From Desulfonatronum lacustre DSM 10312 (GTDB lineage: Bacteria > Desulfobacterota > Desulfovibrionia > Desulfovibrionales > Desulfonatronaceae): 64,000 nucleotides of DNA. The translations under genes were made by a program, and so were the position numbers. The notes below the pieces were generated by a model. That model searched no databases, was not told the DNA's origin, and saw only the letters and a program-made list of their open reading frames with translations. The DNA is taken from positions 943,665 to 1,007,664 of the forward strand of contig NZ_KI912608.1 in NCBI RefSeq assembly GCF_000519265.1, written 5' to 3'. Each line of letters begins with the position of its first letter. Positions within the stretch are counted from its first letter, which is position 1. Below are positions 54,889 to 62,280 of this stretch, piece after piece.

Positions 54889-56997
54889 TCAGTGATTAGC
54901 GGTTGCACCCCCGCCGCCTGTCCACCGATCCGTCCAGTCCAGAACGGTCCGATACCACAGTACGCTGTTCTGGGGCGACAGAACCCAGTGGTTCTCTTCG
55001 GGGAGATAGAGCAGTCTGGCGGGAATGTCGCGCAGCCTGGCCGCATTGAAGGCGCTGAATCCCTGGGATTCCGGAACCCGGTAGTCGCGTCCCCCGTGGA
55101 TGACCAGGAGAGGCGCTGTCCAGTTCTGGACGAATCGGTGCGGAGACGCGGCATAGCTGCGTTGAACACTCGGATTGTCCCTGTCCCAGAACGGCCCGCC
55201 AAATTCGGAGTTGACGAAAAAGATTTCTTCCGTCTCCAGGTACATTGATTCCAGGTTGAAAACACCGTCGTGGGCCACCAGCGCCTTGAAGCGGTTGTCG
55301 TGGTTCCCGGCAAGCCAGTAGACGGAGAACCCGCCAAAACTCGGCCCCACCGCGACCAGGCGGTTGCTGTCCACCCAAGGCTCTTTGCCAACGTCGTCGA
55401 TGGCCGACAAGAGGTCCTGCATGGGCTGACCGCCCCAATCCCCCAGAATGGCTTCTTTCCACTGCTGCCCAAAGCCCGGAGCTCCCCTGCGATTGGGACC
55501 GACGACCACGTAGCCTCTCGCGGCCAGGGTCTGCAAATTCCAGCGGTAGGACCAGGAGTGGTCCACGGAAACCTCCGGCCCGCCGATGCAGTAGAGCATG
55601 GCGGGATAGGTTTTTTGAGGGTCGAAATTCGGCGGCAAGACGACCAGGACGAGCATCTCCTGGTTGTCAGTGGTTTTCACCCAGCGTTCCCGGACCTCGC
55701 CAAGGGCAAAGGACGACAAAAAATCGTCGTTGACGCGGGAGATGTTGAGCATTTCCTGACTGGCCGCATCCAGGAGGAAAACCTCTCCCGGTTTGGACAG
55801 GGTTGATTTGACCGCGACAATGGCGTTGCCCGCGCTGACCAGTTGGGAAAAGGTGTGTTTGCCCTCGGTCAGGGGGGCGATGTCGCGGCTGGCGGGATCA
55901 AGGCGGTAGATCTGGGTTGAAGCGTGGCGCAGGCTGGTTAAAAAGATGGCCGCGCCGTCCGTGGACCAGGCAAACTCGTTGACGTCCTGGTCAAGGCCTG
56001 TTGTCAGGTCAGTGATGCTCTCCGAAACCAGGTCCAGGACCAGCAGCCTGTTCTTGTCCGCTTCGTAGCCGTCCCGCTCCATGCTCAACCAGGCAATGCG
56101 CTTTCCGTCCGGAGAGAATTCCGGGTTGACGTCGTACCCTGTTCCGGTGCTCAGGGTCCGGGTTTGGCCGGTATCCAGGCTGTGGAGCATGATCCGTGAA
56201 TCCGTGGACAAGGCGTAGGCCTTGCCGTCGATGTTTCGGGCGGAATAGGCGAGGGATCTGCCGTCAGGACTCCAGGCGACCTGCTCCATGCCGCCGAAGG
56301 GCCTGAGCGGGGACTCCAGCCCCAACCCCCGCATGATGTCCACGTACTCCCCCAGTCCCGCATCGGAATACTTAGCCACATGGAGATGGCTGAACGACTC
56401 AATCCAGGTGTCCCAATGCCGATACATCAGTTCGTCCACGATCCTCGCGTGAGCCTTGTCCAGACCGGCGAACAGATTCTCATGCCCGGCCTCGGAAGAG
56501 ACAGGGCCGGCAAAGACGATGTTTTTCTGTGTCGGCGAGTAGCTGAACCCTGTGACTTCGGCAGGGATGTCGGTGAGCCGCGTACGCCCTGAGCCGTTAG
56601 GATTCATTTCCCAGATTTGCCCTTGATGCAGGAAGCCGATCCGCGCCCCGTCGGGTCGCCATTCGCCCTGGCCGTCGTTGCCGTTGTTCTCAGGCGAGAT
56701 GCGCCGCCTGTTGCTCCCATCCATATTGGCCACATAGAGGTGACTTTGGCCGATATTGCCCTCCAGGTCGAAGTGCTTGACCGAGAACAGCACCTGGGAC
56801 CCGTCCGGGGAAATCCGGGGATCGGAAACCCGACCGATCTCCCAGAGGGCTTCCGGGGTGAGCAGGCTCGCGACCTTGCTGTTCTGTTTTGAATCCGCCG
56901 TTGCTGTGAATATGTTGAAAAAACAGAAAAATATGATAATTATCCCGACAAGCCCGAGGCGCGTATATCCGCCCGCGGTTGTTTCTTGATCATTCAT
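54889..56997 (-). CDS. Prolyl oligopeptidase family (S9) serine peptidase, exported
   Basis: The 702-residue protein has an N-terminal hydrophobic signal (LGLVGIIIIFFCFFNIFTAT). A WD/beta-propeller-like region (about 40-420) carries repeated SPDG motifs (ISPDGSQVLFSV; WSPDGRSLAYSA; FSPDGKRIAWLS). The C-terminal alpha/beta hydrolase domain has nucleophile Ser553 in GPSFGG, Asp638 in HGGRDYRVP and His670 in PEENHWV. The elbow is usually GGSYGG, so GPSFGG is a variation but keeps GxSxGG. It should cleave short peptides in the periplasm. The ATG at 56997 follows GGAGG. Confidence 0.9.
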   Translation of the reverse strand: MNDQETTAGGYTRLGLVGIIIIFFCFFNIFTATADSKQNSKVASLLTPEALWEIGRVSDPRISPDGSQVLFSVKHFDLEGNIGQSHLYVANMDGSNRRRISPENNGNDGQGEWRPDGARIGFLHQGQIWEMNPNGSGRTRLTDIPAEVTGFSYSPTQKNIVFAGPVSSEAGHENLFAGLDKAHARIVDELMYRHWDTWIESFSHLHVAKYSDAGLGEYVDIMRGLGLESPLRPFGGMEQVAWSPDGRSLAYSARNIDGKAYALSTDSRIMLHSLDTGQTRTLSTGTGYDVNPEFSPDGKRIAWLSMERDGYEADKNRLLVLDLVSESITDLTTGLDQDVNEFAWSTDGAAIFLTSLRHASTQIYRLDPASRDIAPLTEGKHTFSQLVSAGNAIVAVKSTLSKPGEVFLLDAASQEMLNISRVNDDFLSSFALGEVRERWVKTTDNQEMLVLVVLPPNFDPQKTYPAMLYCIGGPEVSVDHSWSYRWNLQTLAARGYVVVGPNRRGAPGFGQQWKEAILGDWGGQPMQDLLSAIDDVGKEPWVDSNRLVAVGPSFGGFSVYWLAGNHDNRFKALVAHDGVFNLESMYLETEEIFFVNSEFGGPFWDRDNPSVQRSYAASPHRFVQNWTAPLLVIHGGRDYRVPESQGFSAFNAARLRDIPARLLYLPEENHWVLSPQNSVLWYRTVLDWTDRWTGGGGATANH

Positions 56998-57328
56998 CGT
57001 GTTGTTTCCTCCGTGGGGATATGTTGTCCGCGAGTTGGCCGTCCGGCATATTTTTTCAAGTTTGAATCCTTATGTACACAGCCTATTCTTGCCCAACTCA
57101 CCCCAAACATCGGGATCAGCGCCAAGCACCAGCTGAGGCCGTGGCCATCCGCATACACTGGCCGTCGCCGATCTCCAAGCTCAACATTTGATCACAGTAC
57201 GCCTCTCATTGCCCCACTCCCTGTTTCCTGATACTCACATCCAGACCATAAATCACACCACCCCGGCGTGTTCCACTAACGGCTGGGAACGCCTGGGCCG
57301 TTAAAAACCCGTACAGAACATATTGAGA
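56998..57328. other. Gene-free region between the S9 peptidase and tspO
   Basis: A 331-bp divergent gap. It holds the GGAGG ribosome binding site of the S9 gene at its left end. I see no convincing promoter, palindrome or small gene in the rest. Confidence 0.5.
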
Positions 57329-57820
57329 ATGAACAGCAAACGCACGCAAGTCTTCGCCCTTCTGGCTTGGCTTGCCGTCACGTTCGTCGCCGCGGCCGTG
57401 GGCGCCGGGGCTTCGATCAACGCCCAGTCGTTCTACACCCAGCTTGTCCAACCGGGATGGGCGCCGCCGGGGTTTGTGTTCGGGCCGGTCTGGACGGCGC
57501 TCTACACCTTGATGGGCCTCGCGGCATGGCTGGTCTGGCGTGAAGGAGGGCTCAAGAACATCCGGGCCGCCCTGGGTCTCTACCTTATCCAACTTGTCTG
57601 CAACGCGCTGTGGAGCTGGCTCTTTTTCGTCTGGAATCTTGGCCTGCTCTCATTTTTGGAGATCCTGTCGCTTCTAGCCCTGATCCTGGCCACGACAATG
57701 TCCTTTTGGCGAATCAAGCCTCTGGCCGGAGCACTGCTCATGCCCTACCTGCTCTGGGTGATCTTCGCCGCGTTCTTGAACTATTCGCTGTGGCGGATGA
57801 ATCCTCAGGTTCTGGGATAA
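57329..57820 (+). CDS. tspO: TspO/MBR family tryptophan-rich sensory protein
   Basis: The 163-residue integral membrane protein has five hydrophobic helices and the family motifs QPGWAPPGFVFGPVWTALYT and CNALWSWLFFVWN, rich in Trp and Pro. TspO proteins bind porphyrins and cholesterol-like ligands. The physiological role here is unknown. The ATG at 57329 was chosen over a TTG two codons upstream. Confidence 0.9.
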   Translation: MNSKRTQVFALLAWLAVTFVAAAVGAGASINAQSFYTQLVQPGWAPPGFVFGPVWTALYTLMGLAAWLVWREGGLKNIRAALGLYLIQLVCNALWSWLFFVWNLGLLSFLEILSLLALILATTMSFWRIKPLAGALLMPYLLWVIFAAFLNYSLWRMNPQVLG

Positions 57821-57969
57821 AAACTGACAGCCGCCTTGGGTTCAACTGAGCCTGCCACTGAGCCTGCCACATCACCCATCTCTTTTCCGGTTCCAGGCGC
57901 TACACCATCATTACGTTTCGAGGGTGACCGGCTTCTCGTCGTCAACCATCCTACAAACAGGAATTGTCC

Positions 57970-58557
57970 ATGTCTCCAGGCCACACACCAGACCAAGCAT
58001 CTGACCACGCATTTGGCCAAGCATCTGACCACGCATTTGGCCAAGCATCTGACCAAGCATCTGGCAAAGCATCTGGCCAAGCATCTGGCCAAGCCTCTGG
58101 GCGCTTCATGCGCGAGGCCATCAGGCTGTCCAGGGAAAGCGTCCGGCAAGGCGGCGGGCCGTTCGCGGCCGTGATCGTGAAGCACGGCGAGATCATCGCC
58201 CAAGCCTCCAACAGCGTCACCCTCGACAACGACCCGACGGCCCATGCCGAGATCAACGCCATCAGGCAGGCCTGTCGCGCCTTGAACACGTTTGACTTGT
58301 CAGGTTGCACGATCTTCACATCCAGCGAACCATGTCCCATGTGCCTGGGGGCGATTTATTGGGCCCGCCTGGAGAAAATCTACTACGGTAACACCAAAAA
58401 GGACGCGGCCGACATCGGCTTTGACGACGCCTTCATTTATCAGGAGTTGGACGCTCCTCCTGAAAAACGCGCCATTCCCATGGTCAACCTGTTGCCGGAA
58501 GAGGCCGGGAAGGCGTTTACGGAGTGGGAAGCCAAGGAAGACAAGGTCGAGTACTGA
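57970..58557 (+). CDS. guaD: Guanine deaminase-like cytidine/deoxycytidylate-family deaminase
   Basis: The 195-residue protein contains a zinc-dependent deaminase domain from about residue 45. It has HAE (residues 92-94) in DPTAHAEINAIRQACRALNT and PCPMC (121-125) in SSEPCPMCLGAIYWAR. The C-terminal DAADIGFDDAFIYQEL is typical of Bacillus-type guanine deaminase, which converts guanine to xanthine. Residues about 8-43 are nine tetrapeptide repeats (GQAS, DHAF, DQAS) encoded by a 12-bp minisatellite and absent from homologues. The ATG at 57970 lies before the repeats; an internal Met at residue 47 (MREAIRLS) is a possible alternative. Confidence 0.85.
   Translation: MSPGHTPDQASDHAFGQASDHAFGQASDQASGKASGQASGQASGRFMREAIRLSRESVRQGGGPFAAVIVKHGEIIAQASNSVTLDNDPTAHAEINAIRQACRALNTFDLSGCTIFTSSEPCPMCLGAIYWARLEKIYYGNTKKDAADIGFDDAFIYQELDAPPEKRAIPMVNLLPEEAGKAFTEWEAKEDKVEY
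57991..58098 (+). repeat. 12-bp minisatellite, nine units, in frame within guaD
   Basis: Nine tandem 12-mers with consensus GGCCAAGCATCT (variants GACCACGCATTT, GACCAAGCATCT, GGCAAAGCATCT). Because the unit is 12 bp, copy-number change would lengthen or shorten the N-terminus by four residues without shifting frame. Confidence 0.95.
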
Positions 58558-58713
58558 CGGAGAAGCTCTAAGCCATTACCGGAATCATCATCCCAGGGCG
58601 GGCACGAAACCATCTTGATGGTGAACGACGAGCCCGAAATCCCGGAGTTGACCCAGGAGGCCATAGTGCTGCTCGGGTACTTGGGATATGAAATCGTCGG
58701 CGAATTGCCGGTT

Positions 58714-58947
58714 TTCACCCAGCGCTCCCGGACCTCGCCAAGGGCAAAGGACGACGCGAATTCGTCGTTGATCCGGGAGATGTTGACCAGCTCCCGGTTG
58801 GTCGCATCCAGATGGAAAATCTCTCCTGGCCTGGACAGGGTTGATTGGAGTGCGACGATGGCGTTACCCGCGCTGATCAACTGGGAAAAGGTCTGTCTGC
58901 CCTCGGTCAGGCGGGTGATGGCGCGGGTGACGGGATCAAGGCGTTAG
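58714..58947 (-). pseudogene. Truncated second copy of the S9 peptidase gene
   Basis: On the minus strand this stretch reads SAGNAIVALQSTLSRPGEIF, HLDATNRELVNISRINDEFA and SSFALGEVRERWVKT. It matches the central part of the intact S9 peptidase (55677-55910) at high identity in DNA and protein. Both sides are unrelated, and no start or active-site region remains. The plus strand just before it (58618-58710) reads NDEPEIPELTQEAIVLLGYL, a protein-like fragment I cannot place. The 58558-59017 gap thus consists of remnants. Confidence 0.8.
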
Positions 58948-59017
58948 AATCTCTCATATTTCCCTCACCACAGGATTTGAGATTATGGGAACGTTCAGCC
59001 GTTTTAGGAACATTGGT

Positions 59018-59659
59018 TCAGGGAATCACTATCTGGCGCAACTCACCTGAAGGAGGCAGGTCGCAGCGTAAGCGGCCACGAAGAAATTCCGAAGCTGAAA
59101 CAAAACTATCCAGCCCTTGTTGAAGCTCTCTTCGCGTACCGACAAGGCGAAGGCAATCCTCATGCCGATAGGTGTCTTCGCGAGGCAATCGACAAAGGGT
59201 TATGGTTTGTCCGTCGTAGAGGGCGTATCCCAGAATGGGCATTCTGGAGTATCGGCCCGAGGCGACTTCCATGGTGAATTCTTCTTCGTAGCCCCGGATA
59301 AGGTCAAGCCCAAAAGCCGACACAGGATGCCAGTTTCGGTTCAAATAGGCCTGCCCTCCTTCAAAAACACATTGCACTCTGTCGCCGTAGGGGGCGTTTC
59401 GGCGCATGGCCTCCAGTTCGGCCTTTCGAGCCTCAGCTTCCGCTGCCTTGAGCCTGGCTCGGGCAGCCCGCTCTTCCGCTGCGGCCCGGTCCAGTTCCGC
59501 TTGCTGGACTCTGGCCGTATTCTGTTCTTCCAGGCTCATCATTTGCCACTGATCATCGGGAATGCCCAACGGATGCCGGGGGCCGCAGGCCAGGACAAAT
59601 GCAAGCAGCAATACAGCGCTCATCCGGAGAGCCCAGCGGCAGATTCTGGCTGTCTTCAT
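59018..59659 (-). CDS. Lipoprotein with coiled-coil segment
   Basis: The 213-residue protein has a lipoprotein signal (MSAVLLLAFVLACGPRHP, lipobox VLAC). An Ala/Glu/Arg-rich helical segment (about 50-95; AEERAARARLKAAEAEARKA) and a C-terminal domain with several Cys, Tyr and Trp residues follow. The function is unknown. The ATG at 59659 follows GGAGGAAAG, and upstream in-frame codons lack a signal-peptide-like start. Confidence 0.78.
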   Translation of the reverse strand: MKTARICRWALRMSAVLLLAFVLACGPRHPLGIPDDQWQMMSLEEQNTARVQQAELDRAAAEERAARARLKAAEAEARKAELEAMRRNAPYGDRVQCVFEGGQAYLNRNWHPVSAFGLDLIRGYEEEFTMEVASGRYSRMPILGYALYDGQTITLCRLPREDTYRHEDCLRLVGTRRELQQGLDSFVSASEFLRGRLRCDLPPSGELRQIVIP

Positions 59660-59785
59660 TCTTTCCTCCTTCGGTCGCGAGTTGAAACTGGGATACGCCA
59701 AAAAGGGATTATTCTTCGAGGGCGCGACGGAACGTGTCGCACATCTCAAGAGTTATCAGGAATCAAGAGCCGGATTGATCTGCTA

Positions 59786-59813
59786 TTGACTCAAGTCTAT
59801 ACGTCCATATAGC
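59786..59813 (+). promoter_or_regulatory. Promoter with operator palindrome, upstream of HTH regulator
   Basis: TTGACT (59786-59791), a 16-bp spacer and TATAGC (59808-59813) form a sigma-70 promoter. TATACGTCCATATA (59798-59811), a near-perfect palindrome, covers the spacer and -10 box. The same site with 12 of 14 identical bases occurs at the same offset in the promoter at 60503. Confidence 0.75.
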
Positions 59814-59840
59814 TGTTTAGTTAGGCAGGCAAGGTGCGGC

Positions 59841-60287
59841 ATGTGGCCGCTTTTCAATCTTCAACAGGCATTGAGGCGGATTATGGTCAGGGACGGTGTT
59901 GATCACGTCGGCGCACGCTTGAAGACGCTGCGCGAGGAATTCAGTTTGAGTCAGGAGGAGTGGGGCAGGCTGCTGCAGGTCACCCCGAATACCGTGGCCC
60001 GCTGGGAACGCGGCGAACTGGAACCCAAGGGGGCGCACCGCAAGAAGGTGGAGCAGGTGCTGGCCATTTCCGAGGACGACCGGGCCAAGGAGACCATCAA
60101 GACGACGTTGGCCTCCGAGGGCGGGCTTGCGGCCACCGCCGCCTTTATGGGCATGCTTTTCGGCGTGCTTGGCGTTTTGGGCGTCGGCCTGGGCCTGGCC
60201 GCTCCGCTTTTGCGCTCCAAGACCAATCTGCTCAGCGGCATCATGAGTTACGTCAAAAACGAAGACAAGGACACCACCTCCAGATAG
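59841..60287 (+). CDS. HTH (XRE-type) regulator with hydrophobic C-terminal segment
   Basis: The 148-residue protein has an XRE-like helix-turn-helix (about 22-75) with LKTLREEFSLSQEEWGRLLQ, TPNTVARWERGE and a following K-rich helix. A hydrophobic Gly/Leu/Ala segment follows (about 92-124; AAFMGMLFGVLGVLGVGLGL), long enough to span a membrane, then a short polar tail. A membrane-tethered repressor is a reasonable reading. The ATG at 59841 has AAGGTG upstream, and the predicted transcript start is about 20 bases before it. An internal ATG at 59883 is the alternative. Confidence 0.82.
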   Translation: MWPLFNLQQALRRIMVRDGVDHVGARLKTLREEFSLSQEEWGRLLQVTPNTVARWERGELEPKGAHRKKVEQVLAISEDDRAKETIKTTLASEGGLAATAAFMGMLFGVLGVLGVGLGLAAPLLRSKTNLLSGIMSYVKNEDKDTTSR

Positions 60288-60502
60288 CCCCCCCCTCTTT
60301 TCCTTCTCCCCATCCTGTCGAAAAACTTGGCGCAATCCCGCCATCCCCATCCTTTTCCCCAGATTCCGCCATGGCTCTCCGATTGCTGAGCTAAACAGTT
60401 CGCAAGCGACACAGGTTGTCGCACCCCGCTATTACATACCGCGCCTTCGAGCCTGCTCCTGACGATCAAAAAGTTGCGGACCAAAAAAAGTGCGACTTCG
60501 TA

Positions 60503-60530
60503 TTGACAAAAAAATATACGTTCGTATAAA
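60503..60530 (+). promoter_or_regulatory. Promoter with perfect operator palindrome, upstream of 60593 gene
   Basis: TTGACA (60503-60508), 16 bp, TATAAA (60525-60530). The perfect palindrome TATACGTTCGTATA (60515-60528) overlaps the spacer and -10 box, starting exactly 12 bases after the -35 box as in the promoter at 59786. The 60288-60592 gap contains this promoter and the ribosome binding site AAGGGGG of the next gene. Confidence 0.8.
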
Positions 60531-60592
60531 CGACACATTCGTGCATTTGGCAGTGTTCACAGGATTCGCGAACACAATAAGGGGGATGAAGC

Positions 60593-60946
60593 GTGGAGTT
60601 CGGGAAGCTGGCCAGAAACATGGCGGTGAGCGGAGTTTGTCTTTCGGTGAAGTGTTGGCTGAACCTCTACCTGATCAAGGAGTACGGCGAAATGCTCAAA
60701 CTGGAAATCGATGCGGAGAACCGGACCATGAACGTCGAAGTGCTGCTCAAAGGCGAATCCGAGCCGATCCGGATTCAAGTCGGCAGGTATGACTACGTGT
60801 CCGGCAATGGCGGGAGCGGCATGGTTCTACAGGAGGTCAGCACATCCAGGGAATGGATGAACACGCTGATCACAAACCTGCATCCCAACGGCCTGACCAT
60901 CCCGATGGACGAGCAGATTGTCTCCATAGCCAAGGGGGTTCTGTAA
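60593..60946 (+). CDS. Small protein of unknown function under the palindrome-containing promoter
   Basis: I do not recognise this 117-residue protein. It begins at GTG 60593 after AAGGGGG. After an N-terminal segment with several hydrophobic residues (MAVSGVCLSVKCWLNLYLIK), the rest looks like a small alpha/beta domain (LKLEIDAENRTMNVEVLLKG). It is the first gene after the second copy of the operator and probably begins the operon or locus containing the DUF1232 protein and the GTPase. Confidence 0.65.
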   Translation: MEFGKLARNMAVSGVCLSVKCWLNLYLIKEYGEMLKLEIDAENRTMNVEVLLKGESEPIRIQVGRYDYVSGNGGSGMVLQEVSTSREWMNTLITNLHPNGLTIPMDEQIVSIAKGVL

Positions 60947-61175
60947 AGCCCTCCGGTCAGTCGAACGGCACTGAAAATGAATTGGATTGGAAAGGTGGTG
61001 TTGGTGGCAACCTTATAGAATTATAACGCATTAAGCTCGATAATCAAAAATCAGGGTGGTTTTTTGTTATAAGTACTCTTAGAGGCTTTTTTTTGAATTA
61101 TGCAAGGTATATTGACAAGTTAAAGGGATTTTGGAAAACAATCGTCTCTTTTTCCCTACCAACCAGGAGGACGCC

Positions 61176-61541
61176 ATGATGAAGCCGCTGGACATGGAGC
61201 GCGATGGGAATGTTTATCGTCAGGTTTATTCCGAAGAGAGCTTTTGGGACAAGGTCGTCGGATATGCCAAGGCAGCCGGTCATGAAGTGATTGAAAAAGC
61301 CCTCTGGCTCTACTACGCCGCCCAAAAGCCTTCCACGCCGACCTGGGCCAAGACGATTGTTTACGGGGCTCTCGGGTATTTCATCATGCCTTTCGACGTG
61401 ATTCCCGACATCACCCCGGTGGTGGGTTACATGGACGATCTGGGCGTCCTGGCCGCCGCCGTGGCCACGGTGTCCATGTACATTGATGAAGACGTAAAGG
61501 AGACGACCAGGCGCAAGCTCCGGGAATGGTTCGGCGAGTAG
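61176..61541 (+). CDS. DUF1232 (YkvA-type) membrane protein
   Basis: The 121-residue protein contains a DUF1232 domain with the diagnostic ALGYFIMPFDVIPDITPVVG and YMDDLGVLAAAVATVSMYI, which forms membrane-associated helices. The function is unknown in all species. The ATG at 61176 follows AGGAGG; an upstream in-frame TTG is not needed. It lies 229 bp after the 60593 gene in a gap with A+T-rich sequence but no clear promoter. Confidence 0.88.
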   Translation: MMKPLDMERDGNVYRQVYSEESFWDKVVGYAKAAGHEVIEKALWLYYAAQKPSTPTWAKTIVYGALGYFIMPFDVIPDITPVVGYMDDLGVLAAAVATVSMYIDEDVKETTRRKLREWFGE

Positions 61542-61547
61542 AAAGGC

Positions 61548-61570
61548 GGGCCGGGGGTTTTCCCCGGCCC
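61548..61570. other. Intergenic hairpin between the DUF1232 gene and the tail-anchored protein gene
   Basis: Perfect 9-bp stem GGGCCGGGG/CCCCGGCCC with a GTTTT loop. It has no T-tract and lies 6 bp after the upstream stop, so it could be an RNA stability or attenuation structure. Confidence 0.6.
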
Positions 61571-61596
61571 ATTCACAAAGCCCAGGGAGACGCGAA

Positions 61597-61893
61597 ATGT
61601 CCGACAAAACCATCATGGAAACCATCAAGGCCAGACTCGGTTCCGCCAAGGAAGCGGAATTGAAGGAACTCTACGCGGACGTACGCAACCAGGCGGGCGA
61701 GGACATGGCGAAAATCGATGCGTATATCGACGCCAGAATCGCGAGCATGGGGGAGCAGCTTCGCCGGGAGTACAAGGAAAGCATGGAACTCCAACGTGCT
61801 GAAATGAAAGCGATGAACCAGCATCTCCTGGTGAGTGCCGTCCTGACGTGGATGTTTATCGTGGGCTACTTCATCATCCGCTTTGTATTGTGA
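61597..61893 (+). CDS. Tail-anchored coiled-coil small protein
   Basis: The 98-residue protein has a charged helical region (about 5-72; REYKESMELQRAEMKAMNQH) and a single C-terminal hydrophobic segment (LLVSAVLTWMFIVGYFIIRF), so it should be anchored in the inner membrane by its C-terminus with the bulk in the cytoplasm. I cannot assign a family. It lies 55 bp after the DUF1232 gene and upstream of the GTPase gene. The ATG at 61597 has GGGAGACG upstream. Confidence 0.75.
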   Translation: MSDKTIMETIKARLGSAKEAELKELYADVRNQAGEDMAKIDAYIDARIASMGEQLRREYKESMELQRAEMKAMNQHLLVSAVLTWMFIVGYFIIRFVL

Positions 61894-62280
61894 GCAGTGA
61901 TGGCAACACTCTCGGAATAGTATTCTTTTCAGACCTGTCAGTGAGTCAACGCTCTCCACGGAACTTCTTCAAAAAAAGCAAGGTGAAGCGTTTATGCATG
62001 ATCTTTCGAGACTTGGACCGTTCAGAGTGAAAGATAATAAAGAAATTTTCAAAGCAAAAATTTCATTTTTCAAGATTTGCTTGCAGGGAAGACATTTTCG
62101 ATTCTTTTTTGAATATATAATTTTCTTCAATTATTTTTATGTCATCGCCTACGAATCAACGAACCAGGCCAAGGAAGCGAATTTCTGTTACAAAATGAAG
62201 GAGAGAACACCTCGCATTCTGACCAGACATCGACGTATCTGGAAAATGTGGAATGAACCTGTATTGGTGACACTGATTGG
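61894..62280 (+). other. A+T-rich gene-free region before the GTPase gene
   Basis: This 387-bp stretch is much richer in A+T than the flanking genes, especially 62040-62140. A small in-frame open stretch (61994-62284) overlaps the GTPase start but has unusual composition and no ribosome binding site, so I do not call it. A promoter for the GTPase gene may lie here; I cannot point to one. Confidence 0.5.

Noticed and set aside
57991-58098. CRISPR-like repeat array
   Set aside because: Units are 12 bp, contiguous and coding in frame, with no spacers.
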